A model generated the notes under the pieces. The model ran no database searches. It saw only the letters and a program-made list of their open reading frames with translations, and had not been told where the DNA came from. Shown one piece after another: positions 34,610 through 43,726 of a DNA stretch of 64,000 nt. The position numbers were made by a program, and so were the translations under genes. Position 1 is the stretch's first letter, and every line of letters starts with the position of its first letter. The stretch comes from Amniculibacterium aquaticum (GTDB lineage: Bacteria > Bacteroidota > Bacteroidia > Flavobacteriales > Weeksellaceae), in the NCBI RefSeq assembly GCF_003852705.1, contig NZ_REFA01000010.1, positions 1-64,000 of the forward strand. The letters are read 5' to 3'.

Positions 34610-34617
34610 TATTTTTG
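34610..34617 (+). promoter_or_regulatory. -7 box (TATTTTTG) of the M16 pair
   Basis: A perfect TAnnTTTG, 30 nt before the ATG at 34648. The TTG at 34615 is part of this box and so not a start. Confidence 0.6.
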
Positions 34618-34647
34618 ACACTTATTGTTAAAATTAATTTAGTCTAT

Positions 34648-35961
34648 ATGAAAAAAAGATTTCTATCTGCAGCAGCAGTGGCATTTTTCGGAATGATGCT
34701 CAATGCGCAGCAAATCAAATTCGAAGAGTACGACTTGCCAAATGGGCTTCATGTAATTCTTCATCAAGATAATTCAGCTCCGGTGGTAACTACCGGCGTA
34801 ATGTACCATGTAGGTGCAAAAGATGAAGCAAAAGGAAGAACCGGTTTTGCACACTTCTTCGAGCATTTGCTTTTCGAAGGTACTCCTAACATCAAAAGGG
34901 GAGAATGGTTTAAGATTGTTTCGTCCAACGGAGGGTCCAACAATGCCAATACGACTAACGATAGAACTTATTACTTTGAAACTTTCCCGTCCAATAACCA
35001 ACAATTGGGTCTGTGGATGGAAGCCGAAAGAATGAGACACGGAATTGTAAACCAAGTGGGTGTAGATACCCAAAGAGAAGTGGTGAAAGAAGAGAAAAGA
35101 TTGAGAATGGACAACCAACCTTACGGTAATCTTCTGAACTCTATTTTGGCAAACTTGTTCACCAACAGTCAGTATAGCTGGCCAACTATCGGGTCTATGG
35201 AGGATCTGAATGCGGCTAAGTTAGAAGAATTCCAAGCGTTCTACAAAAAATACTACATCCCGAACAACGCAACTTTGGTTGTTGCCGGAGATATCAAGCC
35301 TGAGCAAACAAAAAAATGGATTCAGGAGTATTACGGTTCTATTCCAAAAGGAGTAAAATCTACATTTACTTACATCCAAGATGCGCCAATTACCAAAGAA
35401 AAAGAAGTGACGGTTACGGATCCTAACATCCAATTGCCGGCTTATATTTTTGCGTACAGAATACCGGGCAACACCACCAGAGATTCTAAAGCTTTAGACA
35501 TGCTTTCTGCGTATTTAAGCGGTGGTAAATCTTCTGTTTTGTTCAAAAAATTAGTAGATCAGGACAAGAAAGCGTTGCAAGTAGCAGCTCCAAGTATTGG
35601 TTTTGAAAAAGAAGGAGTATTTGCATTCTTCGCAATTCCAATGGGTACTACGCCAAAAGCAGATTTGCAAAAAGACATCGATGTTGAGGTGAAAAAAGTT
35701 CAAACCGATCTAATTTCTGAAGAAGACTATCAAAAACTTCAAAACCAGTTCGAAAATCAGTTTGTAAATGCCAATTCATCCATCCAAGGTATTGCCGATA
35801 ACTTGGCAACCAATCATGTGTTGATGGGAGATACCAACTTGATCAATAAAGGAATTGATATCTATAGAGGAATTACCAGAGAAGATATTCGTGAGGTAGC
35901 TAAAAAATACCTGAATCCGAACCAGAGAGTAATCATCAATTATGTTCCTGAAAAAAAATAA
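34648..35961 (+). CDS. M16 zinc peptidase, catalytic subunit
   Basis: A secreted or periplasmic insulinase-family peptidase. A signal peptide (MKKRFLSAAAVAFFGMMLNA) precedes the M16 domain. The inverted zinc motif HFFEH is at residues 69-73, and the distal glutamate lies in VVKEEKRLRMDN (~145-155). Two M16 half-domains fill 437 residues. The next gene, 7 bp downstream, codes for an M16 protein without the zinc motif, which fits the two-subunit alpha/beta arrangement of M16B peptidases such as the mitochondrial processing peptidase. The likely task is peptide breakdown in the periplasm. Confidence 0.92.
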   Translation: MKKRFLSAAAVAFFGMMLNAQQIKFEEYDLPNGLHVILHQDNSAPVVTTGVMYHVGAKDEAKGRTGFAHFFEHLLFEGTPNIKRGEWFKIVSSNGGSNNANTTNDRTYYFETFPSNNQQLGLWMEAERMRHGIVNQVGVDTQREVVKEEKRLRMDNQPYGNLLNSILANLFTNSQYSWPTIGSMEDLNAAKLEEFQAFYKKYYIPNNATLVVAGDIKPEQTKKWIQEYYGSIPKGVKSTFTYIQDAPITKEKEVTVTDPNIQLPAYIFAYRIPGNTTRDSKALDMLSAYLSGGKSSVLFKKLVDQDKKALQVAAPSIGFEKEGVFAFFAIPMGTTPKADLQKDIDVEVKKVQTDLISEEDYQKLQNQFENQFVNANSSIQGIADNLATNHVLMGDTNLINKGIDIYRGITREDIREVAKKYLNPNQRVIINYVPEKK

Positions 35962-35968
35962 TTAAACA

Positions 35969-37990
35969 ATGAAAAAGCAATTATCATATATCGCGGCAGC
36001 ATTTTTACTTTCAGGAATGCTTACTGCACAAAAAATTGACATCAACAAAATGCCCGTTGCTGGTCCAACTCCAGTAATCAACATTGCAAAGCCTAAATCC
36101 TTCCAACTGAACAACGGACTAACCGTAATGATTGTGGAAAATCATAAATTACCAAGAGTAAACATGAGTCTTTCCATGGACAGACCTCCAATCTACGAAG
36201 GTGCCGTTGCTGGTGTTGCCGATGTAATGTCCGATCAGTTTGAAAACGGAACCATGAACATGTCCAAAGACGAATTCAACAAAAAAGTGGATTTCTTAGG
36301 AGCAAGCTTAGGGTTCTCTTCTTCCGGTGCTAGCGCCAATACTCTGTCCAAATATTTCCCACAAGTTTTGAGCTTAATGTCCGATGCTGTGGTGAATCCG
36401 AAATTTTCTGCAGAAGAAATTAAAACTTCTAAAGAAAGAATGATAGAAGGTCTGAAATCTGAAGAGAAAAACGCTTCGTCTATCGCAAGTAGAGTTTCAA
36501 ATGCATTAACCTACGGTAAAAATACTTCTAGAGGTGAGTTCGTTACAGAAGCGAGCATCAACAAAATTGGCTTGAAGGATGTTCAGGATTTCTACAATAA
36601 ATACTATGCTCCGGACAATGCTTATTTGGTAATCGTGGGCGATGTGACTATGGATCAGGTGAAACCCATGATTGAAAAAGCATTCGGAGGTTGGAAAAAA
36701 TCCAATACGGTATTCCCTAAGTTGGAGCCGGCATCCAATGTAGCAACTACAGAAATTGATGTGGTAGATGTTCCTACGGCAGTACAGTCTGTAATTTCCA
36801 TCAACAACCTGAACAATTTGAAAGTGGGAACTCCTTTGTATTTCCCATCCATGATTGCCAATTACATCCTTGGTGGTGGTGGCGAAGCTAGATTGTTCAT
36901 GAATCTGAGAGAGAAAAATGCCTTTACCTATGGTGCATATTCTTCCATGAGTCCAGGGAAATATTCTTCCGAATTCTCGGCTGAGTCTAGCGTGAGAAAT
37001 GAAGTAACTGATAAAGCAGTGGTTGAATTCATGAAAGAATTAAACGGAATCTCTACCGTGAAGCCTGAAGAATTGGCAAATGCAAAAGCAAAATTGAAAG
37101 GAGATTTTATCCGTTCTATGGAAAGCCCGGGGACCATCGCACGATTTGCTTTGAACCAAAAAGTTCAAAACCTTCCGGATTCTTTCTATGCCGATTACCT
37201 AAAGTCTATTGATGCTGTTACAGCAGCCGATGTAACCAAAGCCGTAAAAGCAAATATTTTACCTAACCAAAGTAGAATTTTTATCGCTGGTAAAGCTTCT
37301 CAAATTACCGAAGGTTTGGAAAAACTTGGATATCCTGTGAAATTCTTCGATAGCCAAGCCAATCCTGTTGCAAAACCACAAGCTCAAAAAGTAGATGCGA
37401 GCGTTTCTGTTGCTTCGGTTATGGACAAATATATCACTGCAATCGGTGGGAAAGAGGCACTTGCTAAGATTAATTCCCTTACAACCAATGCTTCTGCAAC
37501 CGTACAAGGTATGGCTTTGGAACTGAAAGAAATTAAAGCAAAAGGCGGAAAAATCAACCAATCGTTAAGCATGATGGGACAAACCATGCAAAAAATGGTT
37601 TTTGATGGTAAGGACGGTAGAATGGAAGCTCAAGGTCAGAAAATGCCAATCCCAGCACAAAAGAAAGAAGAGTTGTTGAAGAGTTCAGAGATTTTCCCGG
37701 AATTGACTTTGGCTAAAGCAGCTGATGTTAAATTGGGTGGAATCGAAAAGTTCAATAACGAAGATTGCTATGCCGTTAAGGAAGGGGGTTCTGTTTCGTA
37801 TTATTCTGTAAAAACCGGATTGAAAACCGGAGAGACTGGAGACGGAGCAACGACCAATTTCTCAGATTATAAAGAGGTTTCCGGAGTTAAATTGCCATTT
37901 ACGATGACTCAATCAATGGGTGGACAAGATTTCGAATTCAAAGTAAAATCGTATGAATTGAATAAGGCTACAGATGCCGATTTCAAATAA
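35969..37990 (+). CDS. M16-family non-catalytic subunit with C-terminal LolA-like extension
   Basis: A signal peptide (MKKQLSYIAAAFLLSGMLTAQ) is followed by an M16 fold. The zinc motif is replaced (GVADVMSDQFENGT), so this half cannot hydrolyse peptides. It probably completes the substrate chamber of the upstream catalytic subunit, 7 bp away. The Arg/Tyr substrate-binding features of inactive M16 partners are plausible in LREKNAFTYGAYSSM. Residues ~470-673 form an added domain (VMDKYITAIGGKEALAKINSL onward) that resembles lipoprotein-sorting LolA/outer-membrane lipoprotein folds common behind Bacteroidota M16 proteins. Confidence 0.9.
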   Translation: MKKQLSYIAAAFLLSGMLTAQKIDINKMPVAGPTPVINIAKPKSFQLNNGLTVMIVENHKLPRVNMSLSMDRPPIYEGAVAGVADVMSDQFENGTMNMSKDEFNKKVDFLGASLGFSSSGASANTLSKYFPQVLSLMSDAVVNPKFSAEEIKTSKERMIEGLKSEEKNASSIASRVSNALTYGKNTSRGEFVTEASINKIGLKDVQDFYNKYYAPDNAYLVIVGDVTMDQVKPMIEKAFGGWKKSNTVFPKLEPASNVATTEIDVVDVPTAVQSVISINNLNNLKVGTPLYFPSMIANYILGGGGEARLFMNLREKNAFTYGAYSSMSPGKYSSEFSAESSVRNEVTDKAVVEFMKELNGISTVKPEELANAKAKLKGDFIRSMESPGTIARFALNQKVQNLPDSFYADYLKSIDAVTAADVTKAVKANILPNQSRIFIAGKASQITEGLEKLGYPVKFFDSQANPVAKPQAQKVDASVSVASVMDKYITAIGGKEALAKINSLTTNASATVQGMALELKEIKAKGGKINQSLSMMGQTMQKMVFDGKDGRMEAQGQKMPIPAQKKEELLKSSEIFPELTLAKAADVKLGGIEKFNNEDCYAVKEGGSVSYYSVKTGLKTGETGDGATTNFSDYKEVSGVKLPFTMTQSMGGQDFEFKVKSYELNKATDADFK

Positions 37991-38013
37991 TTGTTCACTT
38001 ATTTTTACTTATA

Positions 38014-38045
38014 GTATGCCATGGATTTTTTCATGGCATTTTTTA
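38014..38045 (+). terminator. Terminator of the M16 pair
   Basis: An 8-bp stem (38016-38023 with 38032-38039), 8-nt loop and T-run. Confidence 0.82.
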
Positions 38046-38132
38046 TATCACATTCTTTCGTGTAATCGTATTTTCATACTTATAAATGCAGTAAATTTGT
38101 TGTTTTAAATTTTTAAAGTTTCATTTTCAATT

Positions 38133-39791
38133 ATGAAATATTTGTTTTACGCTCTACTATCCGCACTGTTGTTTTCCATATCATGGCCTGTTTACGGGAT
38201 TCCCTTTTTTATATTTTTCGCATTGGTTCCTTTGATGCTATTAGAGCATGAGGTAGCGAAGTTTTCAAAAATTAAGAAAAAGTCATGGGCGATTTTTGGC
38301 TATTCGTATTTAACATTTTTTATTTGGAATGTCATAACTACAGGTTGGTTGTACGGATCCAAAAACCCAGACGGTAGTCATTCCATTATGGCGGTGGCTT
38401 TTCCGGTAATTGTCAATTCTCTTTTGTATGCTTTAATTTTTATTGCATATCACAAATTCAAAAATTTTTTAGGAACCTATTGGGGCTTTGCATTTTTAAT
38501 TTCCATTTGGATGAGTTTCGAAAAGTTTCACCTAACATGGGAGCTTTCCTGGCCTTGGCTCAATTTAGGTAATGCCTTTTCAGAATACCCCAAACTAATA
38601 CAATGGTACGATACGCTTGGCGCAACAGGAGGGAGTTTGTGGGTATTGGTGGTCAATGTATTTGTCTATTTTTCTTTTAGAACTTGGCAGGCAGGTAGGA
38701 AAAGAGCAGTGTTGATAAAGAATATAGTCGTTCTTTTGGTGATGATTCTCTTTCCCATGGCGCTTTCGTATTCCAAATACCAGTCGTTTGATGAAAAACC
38801 TCTCGCAGAGATTTCTGTCCTAATGTTGCAGCCCGATTTGGATCCGTACAATGAAAAATATGCCAAAGACAGTCTTCTAATTTTGGATGAACTTTTACAA
38901 TTGGCAAACGATAACGCAAAAGGGAAAATAGATTTTTTTATTGCACCCGAAACGGCAATACCGGGAAGCGGTTCTATCTCCGAAACGGGTTTTGAGCAAA
39001 GCATATTGTTGAATAAGGTCAAAGAATTTTTAGTAAAACATCCTCAGTCGGTCTTCGAAACCGGAATTTCTTCGCATCGTTTTTTTAGACCTGGACAGCC
39101 TGCTCCAAAAGAAGCCTATCCGTTGCAGGATGGAGTGAGTGTTGTGAGTTACAATTCAGCTGTTCAGCTTGTTCCGAATCAGAAAGTTGAGGTCTATCAC
39201 AAAGGGAAATTGGTGCCGGGTGTGGAAATTTTCCCATACATGTCCGTTCTCAAACCCCTTCTTGGTGATGCAATGATCAATCTGGGAGGTGCCGTGGTGT
39301 CCCTGGGTTGGGACAAGGAGAGGAAAGTTTTTTCTAACCCCTACAACAAAGGAAAGATGGCACCAATTATTTGTTATGAAAGTATTTATGGTGAATTTGT
39401 AACCGATTATGTCCGTAATGGAGCAAATTTCTTAGGAATTATGACCAACGATTCTTGGTGGGGTGTTAGTCAGGGACACAAGCAATTGTTGTCGTATGCT
39501 CGACTTCGAGCTATAGAGACTCGTAGGGAGGTTGCAAGAGCTGCCAATAGTGGAATTTCGGCTCATATCGATGCAAGAGGAGAGATGGTTGCGGATACTT
39601 TTTACGACGATAAAACTGTGCTTCCGGCAAAAATAAAATTGTACGAAGGGCAGACCATCTATGTGAGAAGCGGTGATCTTCTGTCCAGAATTTGTATTTA
39701 CACTTTTGGTTTTCTCATTTTTTACGGTTTGGTACAATGGATACAAGAGAAAACCAAAAAAGAAAGAAAAAAAATAGTAATCAAACGCTAA
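38133..39791 (+). CDS. lnt: Apolipoprotein N-acyltransferase
   Basis: Adds the third acyl chain to lipoproteins in the inner membrane. About six N-terminal helices (residues 5-215) are followed by a periplasmic nitrilase domain. The catalytic triad is visible: Glu in FFIAPETAIPGSG, Lys in YHKGKLVPGVEIFPY and Cys in APIICYESIYGEF. One C-terminal helix (~518-538) and a basic tail end the protein. The length of 552 residues is normal. It stands alone between the M16 pair and rpmB. Confidence 0.94.
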   Translation: MKYLFYALLSALLFSISWPVYGIPFFIFFALVPLMLLEHEVAKFSKIKKKSWAIFGYSYLTFFIWNVITTGWLYGSKNPDGSHSIMAVAFPVIVNSLLYALIFIAYHKFKNFLGTYWGFAFLISIWMSFEKFHLTWELSWPWLNLGNAFSEYPKLIQWYDTLGATGGSLWVLVVNVFVYFSFRTWQAGRKRAVLIKNIVVLLVMILFPMALSYSKYQSFDEKPLAEISVLMLQPDLDPYNEKYAKDSLLILDELLQLANDNAKGKIDFFIAPETAIPGSGSISETGFEQSILLNKVKEFLVKHPQSVFETGISSHRFFRPGQPAPKEAYPLQDGVSVVSYNSAVQLVPNQKVEVYHKGKLVPGVEIFPYMSVLKPLLGDAMINLGGAVVSLGWDKERKVFSNPYNKGKMAPIICYESIYGEFVTDYVRNGANFLGIMTNDSWWGVSQGHKQLLSYARLRAIETRREVARAANSGISAHIDARGEMVADTFYDDKTVLPAKIKLYEGQTIYVRSGDLLSRICIYTFGFLIFYGLVQWIQEKTKKERKKIVIKR

Positions 39792-39848
39792 CTGATGCAG
39801 AGTGAAAGCAATTCGTTTGAACTATTTTAAGATGATTTTTGAAAAAAG

Positions 39849-39879
39849 TTGTCAAACTGAAAAAAAAAACATAATTTTG
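39849..39879 (+). promoter_or_regulatory. rpmB operon promoter (TTG-N20-TAATTTTG)
   Basis: The -33 TTG lies at 39849-39851 and the -7 TAATTTTG at 39872-39879. The leader is about 36 nt. Confidence 0.72.
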
Positions 39880-39920
39880 CACACTCAAATATTTAAGTAG
39901 AAATATAAGAACATCGAGAT

Positions 39921-40157
39921 ATGTCAAGAATTTGTCAAATTACAGGAAAGCGTGCCATGGTAGGAAACCATGTGTCGCACGCAAACAACAAGACGAAGCG
40001 TCGTTTTGAAATTAACTTATTGGAGAAAAAATTCTTTCTTCCAGAGCAAGGGACAAGCATTACCCTAAAGGTATCTGCACACGGGTTGAGAATCATCAAC
40101 AAAGTTGGTATTGAAGAAGCTTTGGAAAGAGCTGTAAGAAACGGTTTCATTAAATAA
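39921..40157 (+). CDS. rpmB: 50S ribosomal protein L28
   Basis: A 78-residue basic protein with the L28 signature [30 protein letters not shown]. It is the first gene of the cluster rpmB-rpmG-DUF4295, with 11 bp to rpmG. The cysteine pair of some zinc-binding L28 variants is not present (only C5). It has its own consensus promoter. Confidence 0.97.
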   Translation: MSRICQITGKRAMVGNHVSHANNKTKRRFEINLLEKKFFLPEQGTSITLKVSAHGLRIINKVGIEEALERAVRNGFIK

Positions 40158-40168
40158 ATTTATTCAAA

Positions 40169-40357
40169 ATGGCAAAGAAAAGTAAAGGAAATAGAGTGCA
40201 AGTTATCCTTGAGTGTACAGAGCACAAAGAAAGCGGAATGCCTGGAATGAGCAGATATATTACCGTTAAAAACAAAAAAAATACAACGGAAAGAATGGAG
40301 TTGAAAAAATACAACCCGGTTCTTAAAAAGTATACAGTTCATAAAGAAATTAAGTAA
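40169..40357 (+). CDS. rpmG: 50S ribosomal protein L33
   Basis: A 62-residue basic protein of the L33 family: [56 protein letters not shown]-type sequence. It has one cysteine only, so it is a zinc-free (C-minus) type. It is 11 bp after rpmB and 22 bp before the DUF4295 gene. Confidence 0.97.
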   Translation: MAKKSKGNRVQVILECTEHKESGMPGMSRYITVKNKKNTTERMELKKYNPVLKKYTVHKEIK

Positions 40358-40379
40358 TAATATATAAAGATATTTTACA

Positions 40380-40532
40380 ATGGCAAAAAAAGTAGTAGCA
40401 ACGCTACAATCTGGGCAGTCTAAAAAGATGACCAAAGTAGTGAAAATGGTAAAGTCTCCTAAAACTGGAGCTTATGTTTTCGAAGAGAAAGTAATGAGCG
40501 CTGATGAAGTTGATGCTTATTTGAAAAAATAA
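40380..40532 (+). CDS. DUF4295 small protein, likely ribosomal protein bL38
   Basis: A 50-residue basic protein starting MAKKVVATLQSGQSKKMTKV and ending ADEVDAYLKK. It is the DUF4295 family, found in Bacteroidota directly after rpmG. From memory, the Flavobacterium johnsoniae ribosome structure assigned this family as a new large-subunit protein, bL38. I could not check this. The gene is easily missed because of its size, but the order L28-L33-DUF4295-FtsY is strongly conserved. ATG at 40380, TAA at 40530-40532. Confidence 0.9.
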   Translation: MAKKVVATLQSGQSKKMTKVVKMVKSPKTGAYVFEEKVMSADEVDAYLKK

Positions 40533-40555
40533 GCTCTTCATGAGTGAATGATATT

Positions 40556-40587
40556 AAAACTATCCAATTATTTGGATAGTTTTTTTG
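40556..40587 (+). terminator. Terminator between the ribosomal genes and ftsY
   Basis: A 12-bp stem (40556-40567 with 40572-40583), 4-nt loop and T-run. It probably lowers ftsY expression relative to the ribosomal genes. Confidence 0.88.
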
Positions 40588-40628
40588 TTATCTTTGTATA
40601 ATTTGTAATTTCAAAATAGAAGCGCACT

Positions 40629-41582
40629 ATGTCATGGTTCAAAAAAATATTCAATAAAGAAGAAAAACAATCCCTAGATCAAGGTCTCGAGAAATCCAGT
40701 CAAGGTTTTTTTGAAAAAATGACCAAAGCAGTTGTCGGTAAAAGCAAGGTCGATGATGAGGTTTTGGATGATTTGGAAGAAATTCTTATCGCTTCCGATG
40801 TGGGAGCTTCTACAACCATTAAAATTATTGAAAGAATTGAACAAAGAGTCGCCAGAGACAAATTTGTGAGTACCTCCGAGCTGGATAGAATCCTAAGGGA
40901 GGAAATCGCTGCGCTTTTGTTAGAAAATCCACATGCATCATCTGGGAATATAGATGCTTCCAAAAAACCGTATGTCATCATGGTTGTAGGGGTAAACGGT
41001 GTTGGTAAGACCACCACGATTGGTAAATTGGCTCATCAATTTAAGTCCGAAGGTAAAAAAGTTGTGCTGGGTGCTGCGGATACTTTTAGGGCAGCAGCGG
41101 TTGACCAACTTGTGATCTGGAGCGAAAGGGTTGGAGTTTCTATTGTGAAACAAGATATGGGAAGCGATCCGGCTTCTGTGGCTTTTGATACGGTACAAAG
41201 TGCGGTAGCTCAGCAAGCAGATGTGGTCATAATAGACACTGCGGGTCGTTTGCACAATAAAGTGAATTTGATGAATGAGCTTTCTAAAATAAAAAGGGTA
41301 ATGCAAAAAGTAATTCCCGATGCTCCACATGAAATTTTATTGGTATTGGACGGTTCTACGGGTCAAAATGCTTTTGAACAAGCAAAACAATTTACCGCAG
41401 TTACTGAAGTAAATGCCTTGGCGGTTACCAAATTGGACGGGACGGCAAAAGGAGGTGTGGTGATTGGTATTTCCGACCAGTTCCAAATCCCGGTGAAATA
41501 TATCGGTGTAGGCGAAAAGATGCAAGATCTTCAACTTTTTAACGGTGAAGAATTTGTGGATTCTTTCTTTAGAAAAAAATAA
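40629..41582 (+). CDS. ftsY: Signal recognition particle receptor FtsY
   Basis: The SRP receptor GTPase that delivers nascent membrane proteins to SecYEG. It has a short N-terminal A region, an N domain, and a G domain with GVNGVGKTTTIGKLA, DTFRAAAVDQL, DTAGR and TKLDGTAKGG, ending in VGEKMQDLQLF. The length of 317 residues is on the short side because the acidic A domain is nearly absent, as in many Bacteroidota. It lies 96 bp after DUF4295, behind a terminator. Confidence 0.97.
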   Translation: MSWFKKIFNKEEKQSLDQGLEKSSQGFFEKMTKAVVGKSKVDDEVLDDLEEILIASDVGASTTIKIIERIEQRVARDKFVSTSELDRILREEIAALLLENPHASSGNIDASKKPYVIMVVGVNGVGKTTTIGKLAHQFKSEGKKVVLGAADTFRAAAVDQLVIWSERVGVSIVKQDMGSDPASVAFDTVQSAVAQQADVVIIDTAGRLHNKVNLMNELSKIKRVMQKVIPDAPHEILLVLDGSTGQNAFEQAKQFTAVTEVNALAVTKLDGTAKGGVVIGISDQFQIPVKYIGVGEKMQDLQLFNGEEFVDSFFRKK

Positions 41583-41620
41583 GTATCAATAAAATTTACC
41601 GTGTTTTTGTGAAATTTGTA

Positions 41621-41628
41621 TATATTTG
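41621..41628 (+). promoter_or_regulatory. -7 box (TATATTTG) of the GlsB-like gene
   Basis: A perfect TAnnTTTG, 26 nt before the ATG at 41655. Confidence 0.55.
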
Positions 41629-41654
41629 ATTGTTTAATCAAAAAAATACAAATT

Positions 41655-41921
41655 ATGTGGACAATTATTTTATGGATTGTTTTTGGGATAGTCGTAGGTG
41701 CTATTGCGAAAATGATTATGCCTGGTAAACAGGAAATGGGCTGGCTAATGACCAGTGCTCTAGGAATTGTTGGTGCTTTTGTTGGTGGTTTTGCTGCCGA
41801 TACATTTTTTGGAGGTGGCGGTGCAACCGATGCAGATATGTTCCATTTCTGGCCTCTGGTTTTTTCGGTTCTTGGTGCTTTAGTTGTACTTTGGATTTAT
41901 GGGAAAATAGTAAAGAAATAA
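41655..41921 (+). CDS. GlsB/YeaQ/YmgE-family small membrane protein
   Basis: The 88-residue protein has three hydrophobic helices with glycine motifs: WIVFGIVVGAIAKMIMPGKQEMGW, then LGIVGAFVGGFAAD and a C-terminal helix. This is the transglycosylase-associated (GlsB/YeaQ/YmgE) stress family, whose function is poorly known. The frame is open upstream to 41616, but the ATG at 41655 gives the family N-terminus and lies downstream of the promoter box. Confidence 0.9.
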   Translation: MWTIILWIVFGIVVGAIAKMIMPGKQEMGWLMTSALGIVGAFVGGFAADTFFGGGGATDADMFHFWPLVFSVLGALVVLWIYGKIVKK

Positions 41922-41923
41922 TA

Positions 41924-41960
41924 AAAAAACAAAGCTCTCGATTTCGAGAGCTTTATTTTT
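41924..41960. terminator. Bidirectional terminator between the GlsB-like gene and sppA
   Basis: A 10-bp perfect stem (41931-41940 with 41945-41954), 4-nt loop, A-run before and T-run after. It serves both convergent genes. Confidence 0.9.
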
Positions 41961-43707
41961 ATTTTAAAGTTACGGAATACGGAGATTCCATCATGATTTC
42001 CGATTTGTTATTCTCTTTTAAAACTTGTTGGTACAGTTTATATTTATCTACTCCAAGCTTAGACTTTATCCAGCGGGCTTCAATCTCATCACTGCTAAAC
42101 ATAGAAATGATTTCGTCCAACTTGTCTTTTTTTGCAGGGTAGGATGCTACTTCATAATTTTTTGCTCCTGCTTTCTTAGCTGCAAACAAAATGGCGTCGT
42201 GCAAACTTCCCAGTTCGTCAACTAATCCAATTTCTTTAGCTCTTGTTCCGCTCCAGATTCTTCCTCCTCCAACTTGGTCTATTTGTTCAAAGGTTTTCTT
42301 TCTGTTTTGAGTAACGAAATGAACGAATCGTTTGTAGGTTTGTTCAACGCTTCTGGTAATGATGTTTACACTATGAGGACTCATTCCATTTAACATAGAA
42401 AACATATTGGAGTTGGCATTTGTAGCAACGACATCGGCTCTAATTCCATTTTTATTGGCCAATTCTTTTGCGTTAGGAATGGTGCCAAAAACACCGATAG
42501 ACCCAGTTAATGTATTGGGTTCGGAATAGATTTTATCAGCAGCCATTGCAATGTAATACCCTCCAGATGCTGCGTAATCACCAAAAGAAACAATAAGAGG
42601 TTTGGTTTTTTTTAGTTGTTGCAGTTCAAATAAAATTTCATCAGAAGCGTTGGCGCTTCCTCCAGGTGAATTGATTCTCAAAACAACTGCTTTTACTTTT
42701 TTGTCGTTTTGCAATTCCTTGATGTATTTTACATAATCTTCGGAATATATATTGTCGTATCCCTCTCCGTTCATAATTTTTCCAGAAGCATAAAGAACAG
42801 CAATTTCTTCTTTTTTGGTAGAGGTTTCAAAAGAATTGATGTATTTGTTGAACGAGATTTTATTGATCTCGTCATCATTCTTTAGATTTAGTTTTTTCTT
42901 TAAAAACGCATCGTACTCAGTTTTTTGAATTAATCGATCCACTAATTTGTGTTGCAAACTTAGGTCAGGGATGATGCCGTACAGGCTGTCCACTGTGGTT
43001 TTAAAACTTTCAGCACTTATTTTTCTTGAAGCAGCAATTTTTGACGAGGTGTTGCTCCAGATGTCATTGAGGAGTGTTGAAAGTTGTTCTTTATTTTCAG
43101 GTGAAATTTCATTTCTCAAGTAAGGTTCAACAGCAGCTTTGAACTTTCCATGTCGGATAACTTGCATGCCGATACCGTATTTCTCCATAAAATCTTTTAG
43201 AAAAACAACTTCTGTAGAAAGACCTTTCAGTTCAATGCCGCCTGCAGGGTTTAGGAAATATTGATCAGCAACAGAACCTAGATAATAAGCAGGTTGCGAA
43301 ACGGAATTGCCATAAGCATAAACAAATTTCCCCGATTTTTTAAAATCTTCTAAAGCCAGTCGGATGTCATCCAATTGGGTAATCCCAGCGTTGATGTTGT
43401 CGGTTTCTATACTGATCCCTTTGATTTTGTCGTCGGTTTTTGCTTTTTTAATGGCTTCGATGATGTTGTAGGCCATTGCATTTTTCACTTTATTTTTTAG
43501 AGTGAAAAAGCTTTCTTGATCTTCGGTTTCGCTATCAATAACTTGAGTCTTTAGGTCAAGGGTCAAGATTGAGTTTTCTTTTACGCTAGGCTTTTCTTCG
43601 CCCATGCTACTCATCATCATGATAAAAATGAAAAAGAAGAAAATAGAAGCACATATAATAAATATAGCTACTATATTTGCTAGTACATTTTTAAAAAAAC
43701 TTCGCAT
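41959..43707 (-). CDS. sppA: Signal peptide peptidase SppA (S49), 67K type
   Basis: Degrades cleaved signal peptides in the inner membrane. The start at 43707 gives MRSFFKNVLANIVAIFII, an N-terminal membrane anchor. The frame is open 84 codons further upstream, but that part would overlap folK antisense and has no family similarity. Two tandem S49 domains follow. The second holds the serine in FGDYAASGGYYIAMAADKIY and LTGSIGVFG; the lysine base lies in the first (region LSTEVVFLKDFMEKYGI). The length of 582 residues fits the tandem type. It is divergent from folK with a 19-bp gap, so promoters must overlap. Confidence 0.94.
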   Translation of the reverse strand: MRSFFKNVLANIVAIFIICASIFFFFIFIMMMSSMGEEKPSVKENSILTLDLKTQVIDSETEDQESFFTLKNKVKNAMAYNIIEAIKKAKTDDKIKGISIETDNINAGITQLDDIRLALEDFKKSGKFVYAYGNSVSQPAYYLGSVADQYFLNPAGGIELKGLSTEVVFLKDFMEKYGIGMQVIRHGKFKAAVEPYLRNEISPENKEQLSTLLNDIWSNTSSKIAASRKISAESFKTTVDSLYGIIPDLSLQHKLVDRLIQKTEYDAFLKKKLNLKNDDEINKISFNKYINSFETSTKKEEIAVLYASGKIMNGEGYDNIYSEDYVKYIKELQNDKKVKAVVLRINSPGGSANASDEILFELQQLKKTKPLIVSFGDYAASGGYYIAMAADKIYSEPNTLTGSIGVFGTIPNAKELANKNGIRADVVATNANSNMFSMLNGMSPHSVNIITRSVEQTYKRFVHFVTQNRKKTFEQIDQVGGGRIWSGTRAKEIGLVDELGSLHDAILFAAKKAGAKNYEVASYPAKKDKLDEIISMFSSDEIEARWIKSKLGVDKYKLYQQVLKENNKSEIMMESPYSVTLK

Positions 43708-43726
43708 AATTATATATTTTACCAAT

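Noticed and set aside
34615-34647. TTG start at 34615 for the first M16 gene
   Set aside because: It overlaps the -7 box at 34610-34617; the ATG at 34648 starts the signal peptide.
43604-43726. Upstream ATG for folK
   Set aside because: It lies inside sppA antisense. HPPK proteins begin just before the GSNLGD motif, as with the ATG at 43727.
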